Shown piece after piece: positions 1 through 10,903 of a stretch of 64,000 nt of DNA. Made by a program: the position numbers and the translations under genes. The number at the start of each line of letters is the position of its first letter. The first letter of the stretch is position 1. The stretch is from Artemia franciscana. Taxonomy: Eukaryota > Arthropoda > Branchiopoda > Anostraca > Artemiidae. Location of the stretch: the NCBI RefSeq assembly GCF_032884065.1, contig NC_088866.1, positions 60,748,168-60,812,167 of the forward strand, read 5' to 3'. The notes under the pieces are model-generated. The model was not told the DNA's origin, did not search any database, and was given only the letters and a program-made list of their open reading frames with translations.

Positions 1-480
1 TTATTTGACATTGTAATCACATTCAAAGGTTTTCAGTTTTACTTTTGTAGGGGAAGGGGGTTGAATCAATTCTATTGCAACCAAAAAGAAAAATATTTTC
101 TGCCACAATTCAGAGCATTTTCGAACAGAACCCCAAATATCAGGGAAGGGGCTACGTCAATTTTGAGCTTTCCTGACAATTGACATTGGCCTTTTGCTCT
201 CCTCCGTAAATTATGACTATTATTGTATTTCTATATATTTGTCTTATTTGTCTTCAATTTACCTCCTGTCTAGCTTTGTTTTGAATCTCTCTCTTGTTTA
301 TTGTTAAATTTTGGATTCTTGAATAAATATATTTGATAATTATTCTTATTAATTAAACCAACCTTTATTTGAAGAGAATTTCAACTGCAAACAAGTTGTT
401 AATAATAGGCAAGAAAGCAAAGTTGCCGACTACGTGGTATTTTGGGAGATTTACGACGAAACTTTCTTTTGATAAGATAT
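1..480. other. AT-rich stretch with nothing recognised
   Basis: No open frame, repeat arm or known motif stands out. It runs into the C-rich array that follows. Confidence 0.5.
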
Positions 481-496
481 GGTGACCGACATTTAA

Positions 497-735
497 ACCC
501 CCCCCCCCGGATTTTACCTCCCCCCGAAAAATCCCCCTTCCCTCGATGTTTACCCTTCCCCACGCACAAAATATCCCCTGTGCTTACGCCCCCTCCGCTG
601 AAAATACCCCCATCCCCGGAAAATACCCCCCTCCATCCTGACTAAAATACACCCTCGTGGGAGCTACTCAACCCGGTAAATACCCCCCGGAAAATTTTTT
701 CCCCGGGAAACACCCTTCCCCCCCGTGGAAAAAAA
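497..735. repeat. Degenerate C-rich array (GAAAATACCCCC-like)
   Basis: Short blocks of A-rich sequence alternate with runs of four to ten C, giving an irregular array with a period of about 17-25 bases. Similar blocks recur at 35640-35757 and 63360-63470 and in the middle of family A copies (for example near 2030-2110 and 60170-60240), so this may be a worn and expanded fragment of that part of family A. The open frames across it are proline-rich by composition and are not credible proteins. Confidence 0.6.
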
Positions 736-766
736 GCTTTCCAAATAACTTTCTAAAAAACTTTCC

Positions 767-871
767 AAAAGGTTCATTCATCTCACTAACTGTATTTATT
801 AAAAATTGGATACAGTGTATTTATATTTTTTTTTCTTAATAAATACAGTTAGTGAAATGAATGAACCTTTT
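767..871. repeat. Long hairpin with 36-bp arms
   Basis: Bases 767-802 are the reverse complement of 836-871 with a single mismatch, around a 33-base loop. The arms begin AAAAGGTTCATTCAT on the left and end ATGAATGAACCTTTT on the right. No flanking target-site duplication was found. It may be a minimal foldback element or a tail-to-tail fusion of two repeat ends. Confidence 0.85.
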
Positions 872-1094
872 TAGCTTGTAAAATGTTAGCTTTTATCACA
901 CAGTCTTGGCTGAACTTATCGCTAAGAAGTATGGATTTTTAACCGAGAACTTTTATTGTAAGTGCTTTATTATTTATTATTTTCTTTGCTGAAGGCGGCC
1001 CTTAGATATAGGGCCGAAATATTCAAATAGGTTTTGTTCATTCCCTGTCTTGAGAAAAAAAAGGCCTCATTATTTTCTCTTCTGTATTTGTATT

Positions 1095-1368
1095 AACTAG
1101 TTTTTTTAACTGAAAGTAAGGAGCGACATTAAAAGTTAAAACGAACAGAAATTACTCCGTATATGAAATAGGTTTTCCCCTCCGCAATCCCTCGGTCTTT
1201 ACGCTAAAGTTTTTAATTGTTTTAAAAAATAGAATTGTGGCAAAGAAGCAAACTTTAGCGAAAAGAGCGAGGGATTGCGGAGGGGAAAACCCATTTCATA
1301 TACGGAGTAATTTCTGTTTCGGTTTAAGTTTTAATGTCGCTCCTTATTTTCAGTTAATAAAACTAGTT
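1095..1368. repeat. Inverted-repeat module H1 of family A
   Basis: The left arm (about 1095-1210) and right arm (about 1252-1368) are reverse complements over roughly 115 bp with few mismatches, around a loop of about 40 bases. The arms carry AACTGAAAGTAAGGAGCGAC at the outside and CTTTACGCTAAAGT at the inside. The same module sits at about 8309-8616 and 27465-27755. A related one with a longer, less paired loop is at about 6815-7130, 38265-38570 and 59770-60080. Confidence 0.85.
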
Positions 1369-1669
1369 TTTTTTTATTTAATTTCTGAACGTTTTTTAAT
1401 TAATGCATGCTTGATTTTGGCTCTCCGCACATAAATTATTAAATGAAATTTGCATACTAATTCTCTTTTTGGCTAGATGGCTTTCTCTTAATTTTGATCA
1501 GATGATTTTGAGAAATAAGGAGTGGGGAAGGAGGCGTAGTTGCCCTCCAATTTTTCGGTTACTTAAAAAGGCAACTAGAACTTTTAATTTTTAACGAACG
1601 TTAGTAAAAAATATACGTAACTTAAGAATTAACTTACGCAAATTTTTTTTATATTCTTATGTTTTTATT

Positions 1670-1930
1670 ATATATGTGAGGGGGTTGTCCCCTCGTCAAT
1701 ATCTCGCTCTTTATACCAAATCTTAAGTTTTGTCCCAATTCTTTAAGAATGACCCCTGAATCAGAAAGGCCGTACAATAAGTAGTTGAAATTACTAGACA
1801 TACTTTAGTATAAAGAGCGATGTATTTATCTCCTCCTAAATACCTCGCTCTTTATGCTAAAATATTTTTAGAACCCGTCATGCTTAATAATCTCTGTTCG
1901 TTTTAAGTTTTAATGTTACTCCTTACTTTC
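1670..1930. repeat. Inverted-repeat module H2 of family A
   Basis: The left arm contains GTCCCCTCGTCAATATCTCG and the right arm contains the complement-type motif ATACCTCGCTCTTTATGC, both tied to the ACTTTAGCGTAAAGAGCGAG theme. The loop includes the conserved string AAGAATGACCCCTGAATCA. The module recurs at about 8870-9100 and 28055-28285. Confidence 0.7.
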
Positions 1931-2812
1931 AATTGAAAAAAACTTTTTCATGTTTATTTTTTCATTGTTTTTTTATTGTAATGCTAGAAAATCCTGCGCC
2001 CTTTTCATTGAGTTTCTCTTCCCCGATGACATATTCCTCCAAGGAAAGATACTCCCACATAGCCCCCTCCCCTCAACCCAACCCCCTAACTATAAGAATC
2101 CCCCTGAAAACGTCTGTACACTTCCCAATAACCATTACTATATGTAAACACTGGTCAAAGTTTGTAACTTGCAGCCCCTCCCCCAGGGACTGTGGGGGAG
2201 TAAGTCATCCCCAAAGATATAGTTATTATGGTTTTCGACTACTCCGAACAAAATGGATATCTCAAAATCTGATCTGTTGACTTCGGGAAAAAATGAGCGT
2301 GGGAGGGGGTCTAGGTGCCCTCCAATTTTTTTGGTCACTTAAAAAGGGCACTGGAACTTTTCATTTCCATTAGAATGAGCCCTGTTGCGACATTTTAGGA
2401 CCATTTGGTCGATATGATAATCCCTGGGAAAAAGAAAAAAAAACAAAAAACAAACAAACAAATAAACACGCACCCGTGAACTGTCTTCTGGCAAAAAATC
2501 CGAAAATCCACAATTTTGTAGATAGGAGCTTGAAATTTTTGCCATAAGGTTCTCTTATGCGCTGAATGCGACCGTGTGATTCAATGACTTTTAGGGGGTG
2601 TTTCCTCCTATTTTCCAAAACACGGTAAATTTTCTCAGGCTCGTAACTCTTGATGACAAATAATAAATTTGATGAAACTTATATATTTAAAATCAGCGTG
2701 AAAATCCAATTCTTTTGATGTATTATTAGCATCAAAATTCCGTTTTTTAGAGTTTCGTTTGCTATTGAGCCGGGTCGCTCCTTACTACAGTTCGTTACAC
2801 GAACTGTTTGAT

Positions 2813-3163
2813 CTATCTGAATGCTCAAGGAGAAAAAGCAGTTTGGCCATTAAAATGTCCTCTTTTAGGCATCTGTCCTTACACAATGACTCAACCCTCT
2901 TCATTATAACTGATACACAATAACACATCACGAAACGTAGTATCATTAGAAATAACGTTAATCAACTTAGTTTAATCCCGCACTACCACTGAGTGGCAAT
3001 GCTTCCTCTGCAAATAGGAAGCCTAAAACATAGTTCATTGATACTTTTGAATCAATGAGCTCCTCAGAATTTTAAATTGATTCCAAATAGGCAGTCTTTT
3101 GGACAAAATCGTAGTTTGGTACCATAAAAAGACAGAAACCAATAATTTTCCGTGGAACAAGCT
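2813..3163. other. Spacer between family A copy and LINE
   Basis: Nothing recognised. It lies between the right end of copy A1 and the short-repeat tail of the LINE. Confidence 0.4.
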
Positions 3164-4735
3164 TTGAATGAATGAATTAATGAACTTTATTACCCATAAA
3201 AGTATATAAAACACAAAGTACAGAGTATTATAAATAAACAAAACGAAAACGATAAACAGCGAAAAAAAAAAAAAAATCAAACTAACAAAAACAACGTGAA
3301 CAAATTAACCTGTATAAATATGGAAAAAAGGCTGCAGAGGGTCGTAAACATGAATAAAGTTGATAGTCTTTTTACATAAATCGTCACTGGAAGACCAAAT
3401 CCGAGAAGGCACGTCTATTAAACCCAATCGAACAATGACTTTTCTGTTTCGGTGCCATCTAGGAAGCCAGAGGAGGAATTCGCAATATCTAAAATAAGCC
3501 GCACATAGAGTCTGGCGATCATTCTTACGAAACAGATGAGCCATGTTTGTTTGATAAAAACAAAAGCACTGGGGCACAACAAGCGTTAAAAATCATGCAC
3601 AAACCGTTGCGGTTGTAACGGCTTTTGTTTGGGGATATTTTCCAGTAACCGACGCGTAGGTCTTTCACGGCTTGATTCACTAGAGATGAACAGGTAGGGG
3701 AAAGTGTTGGGCCGAAACAGAGACCGAGCCAAATAACTAAGAAGAACATGGCTGAGCTGCAGTTCCAGGAACGAGTGGAGTTACCATATAAAGGCTTTTA
3801 AAACAAATAGACTCGCATTTAGACGCATTAACTGACAGTCCAATCTTATATAGTTTATTTATCAATATAGTAAAATTGGAAAGTAATCCACGGCGAGTCC
3901 GGGCAACAAGTAGAACGTCGTCTGCATATGCAACATAAGACAAACCAATATTACCGTAAAAAACATAGCTTTTAAGGGGACGCAGGCACGATGCAAGTGC
4001 ACATTTAAATATACTAGGAGACAACACGGCACCTAGCCGAACTCCCTTATTAATTTTTACCGGGTCAGATATTTCGCTAATACCAAGAAGACAATAAACG
4101 CAGTACAGAAGGATTAGCTCCTGAACACGCAAGGAAAATACAGCCTGAGGGTGCACAATATTGTCGAAAGGCCCAGAAATGTCAACAGTAAGATAGTATA
4201 AAGACTTTTTCATTTTTACGGCATCTTTCATGAGGCGGCTTAAAACATGATGTGCATGGGAACAACCGAAACTTTTCAGAAAACCAAACTGAAAAGGCGT
4301 AAAATCACAATTCGACTCGATTTCTGGTAGTAATAAATGTTCAAGTAACTTACTTAAGAAACACGATACTGTAATGGGCCAATGATTTGCCTCCTTGCCT
4401 CGCTTTTGAATAGACGTTACACGGCCACAAAAGAAACTATCACGAACAAGCGACTGTGCTAAGCAAGATTGGAAAAATATGTGTAGATGGTTAAGTAGAG
4501 CAGGACAATCATAAGAAAAAAATCGGTAAGAAAGGCTGTCACCATCAAGGTTTTTTGAACGCTTAATTTTTCTTAAAGCCCGGTGAATATTAGACATTGC
4601 TACAGGCTGGACATGAGCCTGCAGGAGACGGTATAGTAATAGCGGTTTAAGCAACTTACAATGAACAGACTGAAGAAAACTATTAAATACACTGAACACG
4701 TGCTTATAATGATCACTTAAAACTTAAATTTAAGT
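3164..4735 (-). mobile_element. 5'-truncated non-LTR retrotransposon (LINE)
   Basis: Read on the minus strand, the element carries reverse transcriptase remnants and then a 3' untranslated region. It ends with AATAAAGTTCATTAATTCAT followed by TTCA repeats at about 3164-3195. A short-repeat 3' tail instead of poly(A) is typical of CR1/L2-like non-LTR elements. The 5' part (gag-like ORF1 and endonuclease) is missing, as expected from incomplete reverse transcription. It lies between family A sequence on both sides, so it probably inserted into or next to a family A copy. The clade assignment is tentative. Confidence 0.75.
3305..4699 (-). pseudogene. Reverse transcriptase remnant of a LINE
   Basis: The product would copy element RNA into DNA at the insertion site. 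The first open part (4699 to 3737, 320 codons) holds the RT core: a fingers-like segment (LDGDSLSYRFF, residues 51-61), the family pattern around HWPITVSCFLSKLLEHLL, QFGF (137-140), motif A VDISGPFDN (172-180, catalytic Asp 173), motif B GVRLGAVLSPSIFKCAL (219-235) and motif C YADD (258-261). Both motif C aspartates are present. The thumb and C-terminal region continues in a second frame (to about 3525, with VNQAVKDLRVGYWKISPNKS) and then a third (to 3305, with CAAYFRYCEFLLWLPRWHRN). At least two frameshifts, near 3745 and 3555, therefore break it. The endonuclease is absent. It is certainly a reverse transcriptase, but the clade is less sure. Confidence 0.88.
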
Positions 4736-4739
4736 TCAA

Positions 4740-6480
4740 ACGAGATCCCTCCCAATTATCTAGAACCTTTGGTGTGATACGATCAGCCTTGGAAAAAAAA
4801 ACGACAAATAAACATGCATCATGGATCTTTCTTCTGGAAAAAAAAGAAACAAAACCACATATTTTTCAAACTGGAGCTTGAAACCTCTACGGTAGGAATC
4901 TCTGATATGATTTATCTGATAGAAAGATTTTCAATGAGATTGTTTGCTTTTTTGAGGTGTCTCCCCCTTTTTTCGAAAATAAGGCACATCTTCTCAGATT
5001 CGTGGCTTTGGGTGGGTAAAAGTAAACTGAATGAATCTCATATATCTAGAATCATCATCTAAAGCCAATTCTGTTGATGTGTCAATTGTTATAAGAAATT
5101 CCGCTTCAGTTTTGGTGAATATCGGAAAAGTCACTTCTTTCTTATAATTTTCTATCAGAAACTTCAATAAGATTCTCTTGTTTTATTTGAATCTGTTCAT
5201 TTTATTCCATTGAATTAGATAATAAAAAAGAGATTTAGTTTGACAGCTGGATCGTAATTGCAGTGTTACAAAAAAGGCACATTTTACGTCCGTTTTGGGA
5301 AAAAGGATGTCAAGAAGGGGGGAGGGGCTAGTTCCCTTCTATCACTATTGACTCGTAAAGGGAACTAGAACTACACATTTCCAATCAAATGAGTCTATTC
5401 TAAAGTTCATACGACCACACCTTCCATAAGAACCTCAACTGCTTGCGGGGCACAACTTATAATCCTTCCCGAGACTCTGGGGGGATGCATCAACCCCAAA
5501 GACCTTGTTATGAGATCTTTGGACTTTTATTTTAACAAATTGACTATCTCAAAATTTCTATCAGATGTATTTGGGGAAAATACGACTTGGGAGGGGGGTA
5601 GATGCCCTTCCATCCATTTGACTCTTAAAAAGGGCTCTAGAACTTCTGATTTCCAATCCAATGAACCCCTTCCAAAATTTGTACGACCACCATTTCCGGA
5701 TAAGCCTTATATGCTCCCGGATCTTGACTTACAACCCTTGTCATGAGGGCTCTGAGGGGGGGTCATCCTTAAAGACATAATTTCCGGACTAATTAAACGG
5801 CTTTTGTGATTCAGGGGTCATTCTAAAGGAATTGGAAAAAATTTCGAACTGTAGCGTAAAGAGCAAGGTATTGACGAGGCGGGAAACCCCTCATATACGC
5901 AATAATTTCTGTTTGTTTTAATATTGCTCCTTACTTTCAGTTGAAAAAGCTTCTTTTTTAATTTAAAAAAATCATAAGCAAACACTTGAGACTATATTAT
6001 GCTCGCTCTAGAAAACAAACATTGTCACTTGAGAATCACTTAGTTGGCCCACATTGAGCAAACTTAAAGCCTAAAAAAAGGCATTTATACTGAATTTTAT
6101 GCTTCAAAATAAAAACTAACTGCAAGTAAGGAGCAACTTGGTCCAGTAGTAACCGTAACTCTAGGGATGTAACTCAAGGATGCTTACAAAAATTTCAATG
6201 TCCACCAACCGCATGTCAAGAATTAAATTGACCTTATTCCTGATTAAAGTAAAAAAAAAAATCCAACCGAAAGTCAGGACCAACATTAAAACTTAAAACA
6301 AACAGAATTTAGCCCGCACGGTTGACCCCTCCTCAATATCTCACTCTTTACACAAAACCTTGGCTTTTTGTTCTAATTCTTTACGAATGACTCCAGAAAC
6401 ACAAGGGCTGTTTAATTAAAATAAGAAGCTTTTTAAATGTATCAAAGAACTTTAGCGTGAGATTCCTTTAGATCCCTTTA
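4740..6480 (+). mobile_element. Old, broken family A fragments
   Basis: Diverged pieces of family A lie in several blocks. 4755-5130 matches the region before the right end. 5290-5960 matches the central part and ends in half of an inverted-repeat module (CTTACTTTCAGTTGAAAAAG near 5930). 6120-6180 looks like a right end in reverse orientation (GTAAGGAGCAACTTGG). 6265-6440 is the left half of a module. Divergence is clearly higher than in the copies at 1090 or 8305, so these are older insertions or a different subfamily. Confidence 0.55.
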
Positions 6481-6804
6481 ATATTTCTCTTGTACATGTA
6501 TTAAAGTTAGTTACCTGCTTAGCTCGATGAAGAAGGCCAATACTCGGCGATTTTGTACATTATTTTCAAAAACGGGTCCTTTCCATCGTTTCTCCACCGC
6601 CGTAAAAACCCACAAGTAAGGGACAAACAACGAACGTCTCGTCTTGCACTGCTGTTTTTGACGTGTTTTGCCTGACGCCAAGTACTTTCAATTGTTTATG
6701 TGTGTGCACCACTATCAGGATCTACGTAGTTGTATGTGTGACTTACTGTGCAGTGTTCATACCCTAATTCTTATATTCTTTTATAATCTTGCCTCTAGTC
6801 TGAT
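6481..6804. other. Spacer with nothing recognised
   Basis: AT-rich sequence between family A blocks, with no open frame or repeat arm of note. Confidence 0.4.
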
Positions 6805-8012
6805 ATAATTTTTAAAAAAACAAGTTTTATCAACTGAAAGTAAGGAGAAACATTAAAACTTAAAACGTACAGAAAGTATTACGTATATAAAGGGGTTTGC
6901 TCCCTCGTCAATACCTAACTCTTTACGCTCAAGTTCAAATTTTGTTCCAATTCTTTAAGAATGACCCCTGAATAACAAAGGCCGTTTAATTAAAATAAAT
7001 AGCTCTTTTGACAGTGCTAAGAAAACTTTAGCGTATAGAGCGAGGTACTGACGAGGGGACCAACCCCCTCATATACATAGTAATTTCTGTTCGTTTTAAG
7101 TTTTAATGTTGCTCCTTACTTTCAGCTGAAAATATATATATATATATTTTTTTATATTTTTTTATATTTTTATTGTTCTGATCATTTTTCCAATAAAGCT
7201 GGGAAATCCGGTGCGCCCGTCATAGAAAATTCCATTCCCCCGCGTAAAATTACTCCATGGAAAGATCTTCCAATATAACCCCCTCTCCCAAACCCCCACT
7301 CCCTCAGAAAAAATCCTCCTGAAAACGTCTGTATACTTTCCAATAACCAATACTATGTGTAAACAACGGGCAAAAATCATAACTTGCAGCCTTTCACCCG
7401 GGGAATGTGGGGAAAAAAGGCATCTTCAAAGACATGGTTATTGGATTTTTCTACTATGCTGAACAAAATAACTATCTCAAATATTGATCGGGTAGTTTTG
7501 GGGAAAAAATAGCATGGGAGGGGGACTAGTTGCCCTCCAATTTTTTGTCACTAAAAAGTGCACTAGAACTTTTAATTTTCGTTTGAATGAGCCCTCTCGC
7601 AATATTATATGACCACTGGGTCAATACGATCTACCATGGGAAAAAACACGCATCCATTATCTTTCTTCTAGCAAAAATACAAAATTCCACATTTTTGCAG
7701 ATAGGAGCTTGAAACCTCTCAAGTAGGGTTCTCTGATACGATGAATCTGACGGTGTGATTTTCATTAAGATTTTTTTACTTTTGGGGGATGTTTGATCCT
7801 TTTCTTCCTTTCTAAATAAGGCAAATTTTCTCAGGATCGTAACTTTTGATGGGTAAGACCAAACTTGATGGGACTTATATATTTAAAATTTCCATAAAAT
7901 TCAATTTCTTTTGATGTTTCTATTGGTGTCAAAATTCCATTTTTTAGAGTTTCGGTTACTACTGACCCGGGTCGCTTCGTTACAACAAACTGTTTGATAT
8001 GTGTCCCTGTTG
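6805..8012 (+). mobile_element. Family A repeat, short form (copy A3)
   Basis: It starts with CAACTGAAAGTAAGGAGAAA and carries a single inverted-repeat module (about 6815-7130). A TA/T-rich tract (7131-7165) and the C-rich, G-rich central part follow. It ends in GACCCGGGTCGCTTCGTTAC and a degenerate terminal hairpin near 8005. It lacks the second module seen in A1 and A4, which makes it the short subfamily also seen at 59765. Confidence 0.72.
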
Positions 8013-8304
8013 GATATACTCCTTAATTATGGGTGACAGCTGAGCCACGGAAAGTTCTGTGACGGCGACTAAAAACCCTTACGACTTTCTTGACACACCT
8101 CTCCGAAAACCCATTGTTGTGGGCGAAAATGTCCAAGTAAGGCCCGAAACACACTTGGTGTTTTTTACCGGTGAATAGGACGCTGTTGCGGTGTGCACAT
8201 TGGGTGGTAAAATAAACAATCGGTTTATCTAACGTCGACTGTTACAATGCAGCCGCCCACTGTTACTACAATACACGATCGGTAAAATGAAAGATCGTTT
8301 TTTT

Positions 8305-9996
8305 ATGTGATTAAATAAAAAAAAGCAAGTTTTTTTTAACTGAAAGTAAGGAGCGACATTAATACTGAAAACGAAAAGAAAGTACTTCGTATATGAAAGG
8401 GGCTGTTTCCTCATCAACGCCCCGCTCTTTACGCTAAAGTTTGACTCTTTCTCTCAACTCTTCTTTCTAAAACAGTAAAAAACTTTAGCGTAAAGAGCGG
8501 GGCGTTGATGAGGAAGCAGCCCCTTTCATATACGAAGTAATTTCTGTTCTTTTTAAGTTTTAATGTCGCTCCTAACTTTCAGTCAAAAAAACTTGTTTTT
8601 TATTTAATTTCTGAACGTTTTTGAATCAATGCATGTTTTGATTTTGGCTATATTTTTTTTGGCTATATGGCTTTCTCATAATTTTGATCGAATGATTTTG
8701 AGAAAAAAGAGCGGGGGAGGAAGCCTAGTTGCCCCTTCGATATTTTGGTTACTTAAAAAGGCAACTAGAACTTTTAATTTTTTACGAATCTTTTTATTAG
8801 TAAAAGATGTACCTAACTAATAAATTAGCTTACGTAAAGAAATTTTGTATTCTCATGTTTTTATTACATATATGAGGGGGTTTGCCCCCTCGTCAGTACC
8901 TCGCTCTTTACACTAAGGCTTAAATTTTGTCCCAATTCATTAAGAATGACCCCTGAATGACAAAAGCCGTAGAAAAAATAGTTGAAATTACTAAAAATAC
9001 TTTAGCGTAAAGAGCGAGGTATTAGGAGGAGGTGAGCCCCTCATATGGGTAATAATTTCTGTTCGTTTTAAGTTTTAATGCTGCTCCTTACTTCAAGCTG
9101 AAAAAAAACTTTTTCATATTTATTTTTTCATTGTTTTTTTTAAAATAATGCTTGTAAATCCTGCACTCCCTTCATGGAAATTTTCTTCCCCCATGACAAA
9201 TTCCTCGATTGAAAGTTCCCCCAGCATACCCCCCTCTTGTCAACCCCTCCCCCAACTGAAAAATCCTCTTGAAAACGCCTGTACACTTCCCAATAACCAT
9301 TGCTATATGTAAGCACTGGTCAAAGTTTGTAACTCGTAGCCCTTCCCACGGGGACTGTAGGGGAGTAAGTCGCCCCAAAGACATAGTAATAAGGTTTTTC
9401 GACTACGATGAATAAAATGGCTATCTCAGAATTTTGATCCGTTGACTTTGGAAAAATAATTAGCGTGGGAGGGGGCCTAGGTGCCCTCCAGTTTTTTTGG
9501 TCACTTAAAAAGGGCACTAGAACTTTTTATTTTCGTTAGAATGAGCCCTCTCGCAAAATTCTAGGACAACTGGGTCGATACGATCACCCCTGGGAAAAAA
9601 CAAACAAAAAACAAACAAACAAATAAACACGCATCCGTGATCTGCCTTCTGGCAAAAAATACAAAATTCCATATTTTTGTAGATAGGAGCTTGGAACTTC
9701 TATAGTAGGGTTCTCTGATACTCTAAATCTGATGGTGTGATTTTGATCGTGTGCGTTAAGATTCTACGACTTTTAGGGGATATTTCCCCCTATTTTCTAA
9801 AATAACACAAATTTTCTCAGGCTCGTAACTTTTGATGGGTAAGACTAAACTTGATGAAACTTATATATTTAAAATCAGCATTAAAATTCGATTCTTGGGA
9901 TGTAGCTATTGGTAACAAAATTCCATTTTTTAGAGTTTTAGTTACTATTGAGTCGGGTCGCTCCTTACTACAGTTCGTTATCACGAAGTGTTTGAA
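8305..9996 (+). mobile_element. Family A repeat, long form (copy A4)
   Basis: It has both inverted-repeat modules: the first at about 8309-8616 (arms of about 130 bp) and the second at about 8870-9100. The full central part and the right end GTCGGGTCGCTCCTTACTAC with CAGTTCGTTATCACGAAGTG at about 9970-9995 follow. It is collinear with copy A1 throughout. Confidence 0.75.
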
Positions 9997-10129
9997 TAAA
10001 TGCACGGTTACATGCTCGTCGTCCATGCTGCTGACGACTGATGTTTTGTTTGTATTGAGAAAGTGTGTATGCAAAGAGTATATCATAAAAAAATTCATAG
10101 ATAAATTTCTTTTCCTGGAACGTCATTTT

Positions 10130-10378
10130 TGTTAAGATTCTATGACTTTTAAGGGATGTTTTACCCTGTTTTCTAAAATAAGGTAAATTTTCTCAGGCTC
10201 GTAACTTTTGATGGGTAATACTGAACTTAATAAAAAATAAAACTTATATATTTCAAATCAGATTTAAAATTCAATTCTTTTGATGTAACTATTGGTATCA
10301 AAATTCTGCTTTTTAGGGTTTCGGTTACTATTGAGCCGGGTCGCTCTTATTTACAGTTCATTACCACGAACTGTTTGA
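10130..10378 (+). mobile_element. Family A right-end fragment
   Basis: It begins inside the region matching 9760 of copy A4 (AAGATTCTATGACTTTTA) and runs to the right-end motif GAGCCGGGTCGCTCTTATTT and the hairpin CAGTTCATTACCACGAACTG. Only the last quarter of the family is present. Confidence 0.75.
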
Positions 10379-10488
10379 AAAGGCTTCAAAATATCTTACA
10401 TTGTTTCTGGTGCCATTATGGAGTTTTTTACCACGTCGGAATGTCAACAAAATTGATCTATCTTTTTGCAAATGTTGTAATTATTTCT

Positions 10489-10903
10489 TTTTAGAAGGCA
10501 AATTCAGATATCGATTTGAATAAGTCGTAGATTTTCCGCTGGGGTATAATAATCGTTTCTGAGTCATTGTTAGTGTATTTCTTTAGTGTTTATGATCATA
10601 AGTGTTTTAATTATGTGCATTTCTTTTTCCATACTCCTCTAAGTGCATTTTTGTATGTAGCCTATACTGGTTTCAAATAAATAATTATTATTATTATTTC
10701 AGATATGTGATAAGATGGATGTTTTAGAAGGTAGATTCAGGCAGTGATCTGAGTTTCCATTGGGGTATATTAATCGTTTATGAGTCATAGTTAGTGTATT
10801 TTTTAGTCTGTGATGATAAATGTTTTTATTATGTACATTTCTTTTTCTATACTCCTCTAAGAGCAGTTTTGTATGTATAGAGGATTCAAATAAATCAATT
10901 AAT
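10489..10903 (+). repeat. Two tandem retroposon-like 3' ends
   Basis: About 10495-10683 and 10722-10893 are diverged direct copies. They share TTAGAAGGYARATTCAG, then TTTCTTTTTCYATACTCCTC, and end in TTCAAATAAAT. The first copy is followed by an (ATT)n run (10683-10698). An AATAAA-like signal just before a short-repeat tail is what a LINE or SINE 3' end looks like. No coding part is attached. Confidence 0.55.

Larger units (their letters stand above)
1090..2812 (+). mobile_element. Family A repeat, long form (copy A1)
   Basis: This is the reference copy of the dominant non-coding repeat here. In order it has a first inverted-repeat module (1095-1368), an A/T-rich spacer, a second inverted-repeat module (about 1670-1930), a C-rich and G-rich central part, an (AAAC)-like A-rich tract near 2430-2465, and a right end with the motif GGGTCGCTCCTTACTACAG and a short hairpin (CAGTTCGT, then ACGAACTG) at about 2785-2810. 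The motif GTAAGGAGCGAC, or its complement, marks module edges and the right end. No protein is encoded; its open frames are short and not shared between copies. It matches no class I can name. Plus orientation is defined here as having the CAGTTCGT hairpin on the right. Confidence 0.75.

Noticed and set aside
442..839. Proline-rich open frames on the plus strand
   Set aside because: They arise from the C-rich array and then run into a hairpin; composition only, no domain.
9817..10135. Overlapping 93- and 94-codon frames on both strands
   Set aside because: They straddle the right ends of two family A copies, and other copies do not keep them open.
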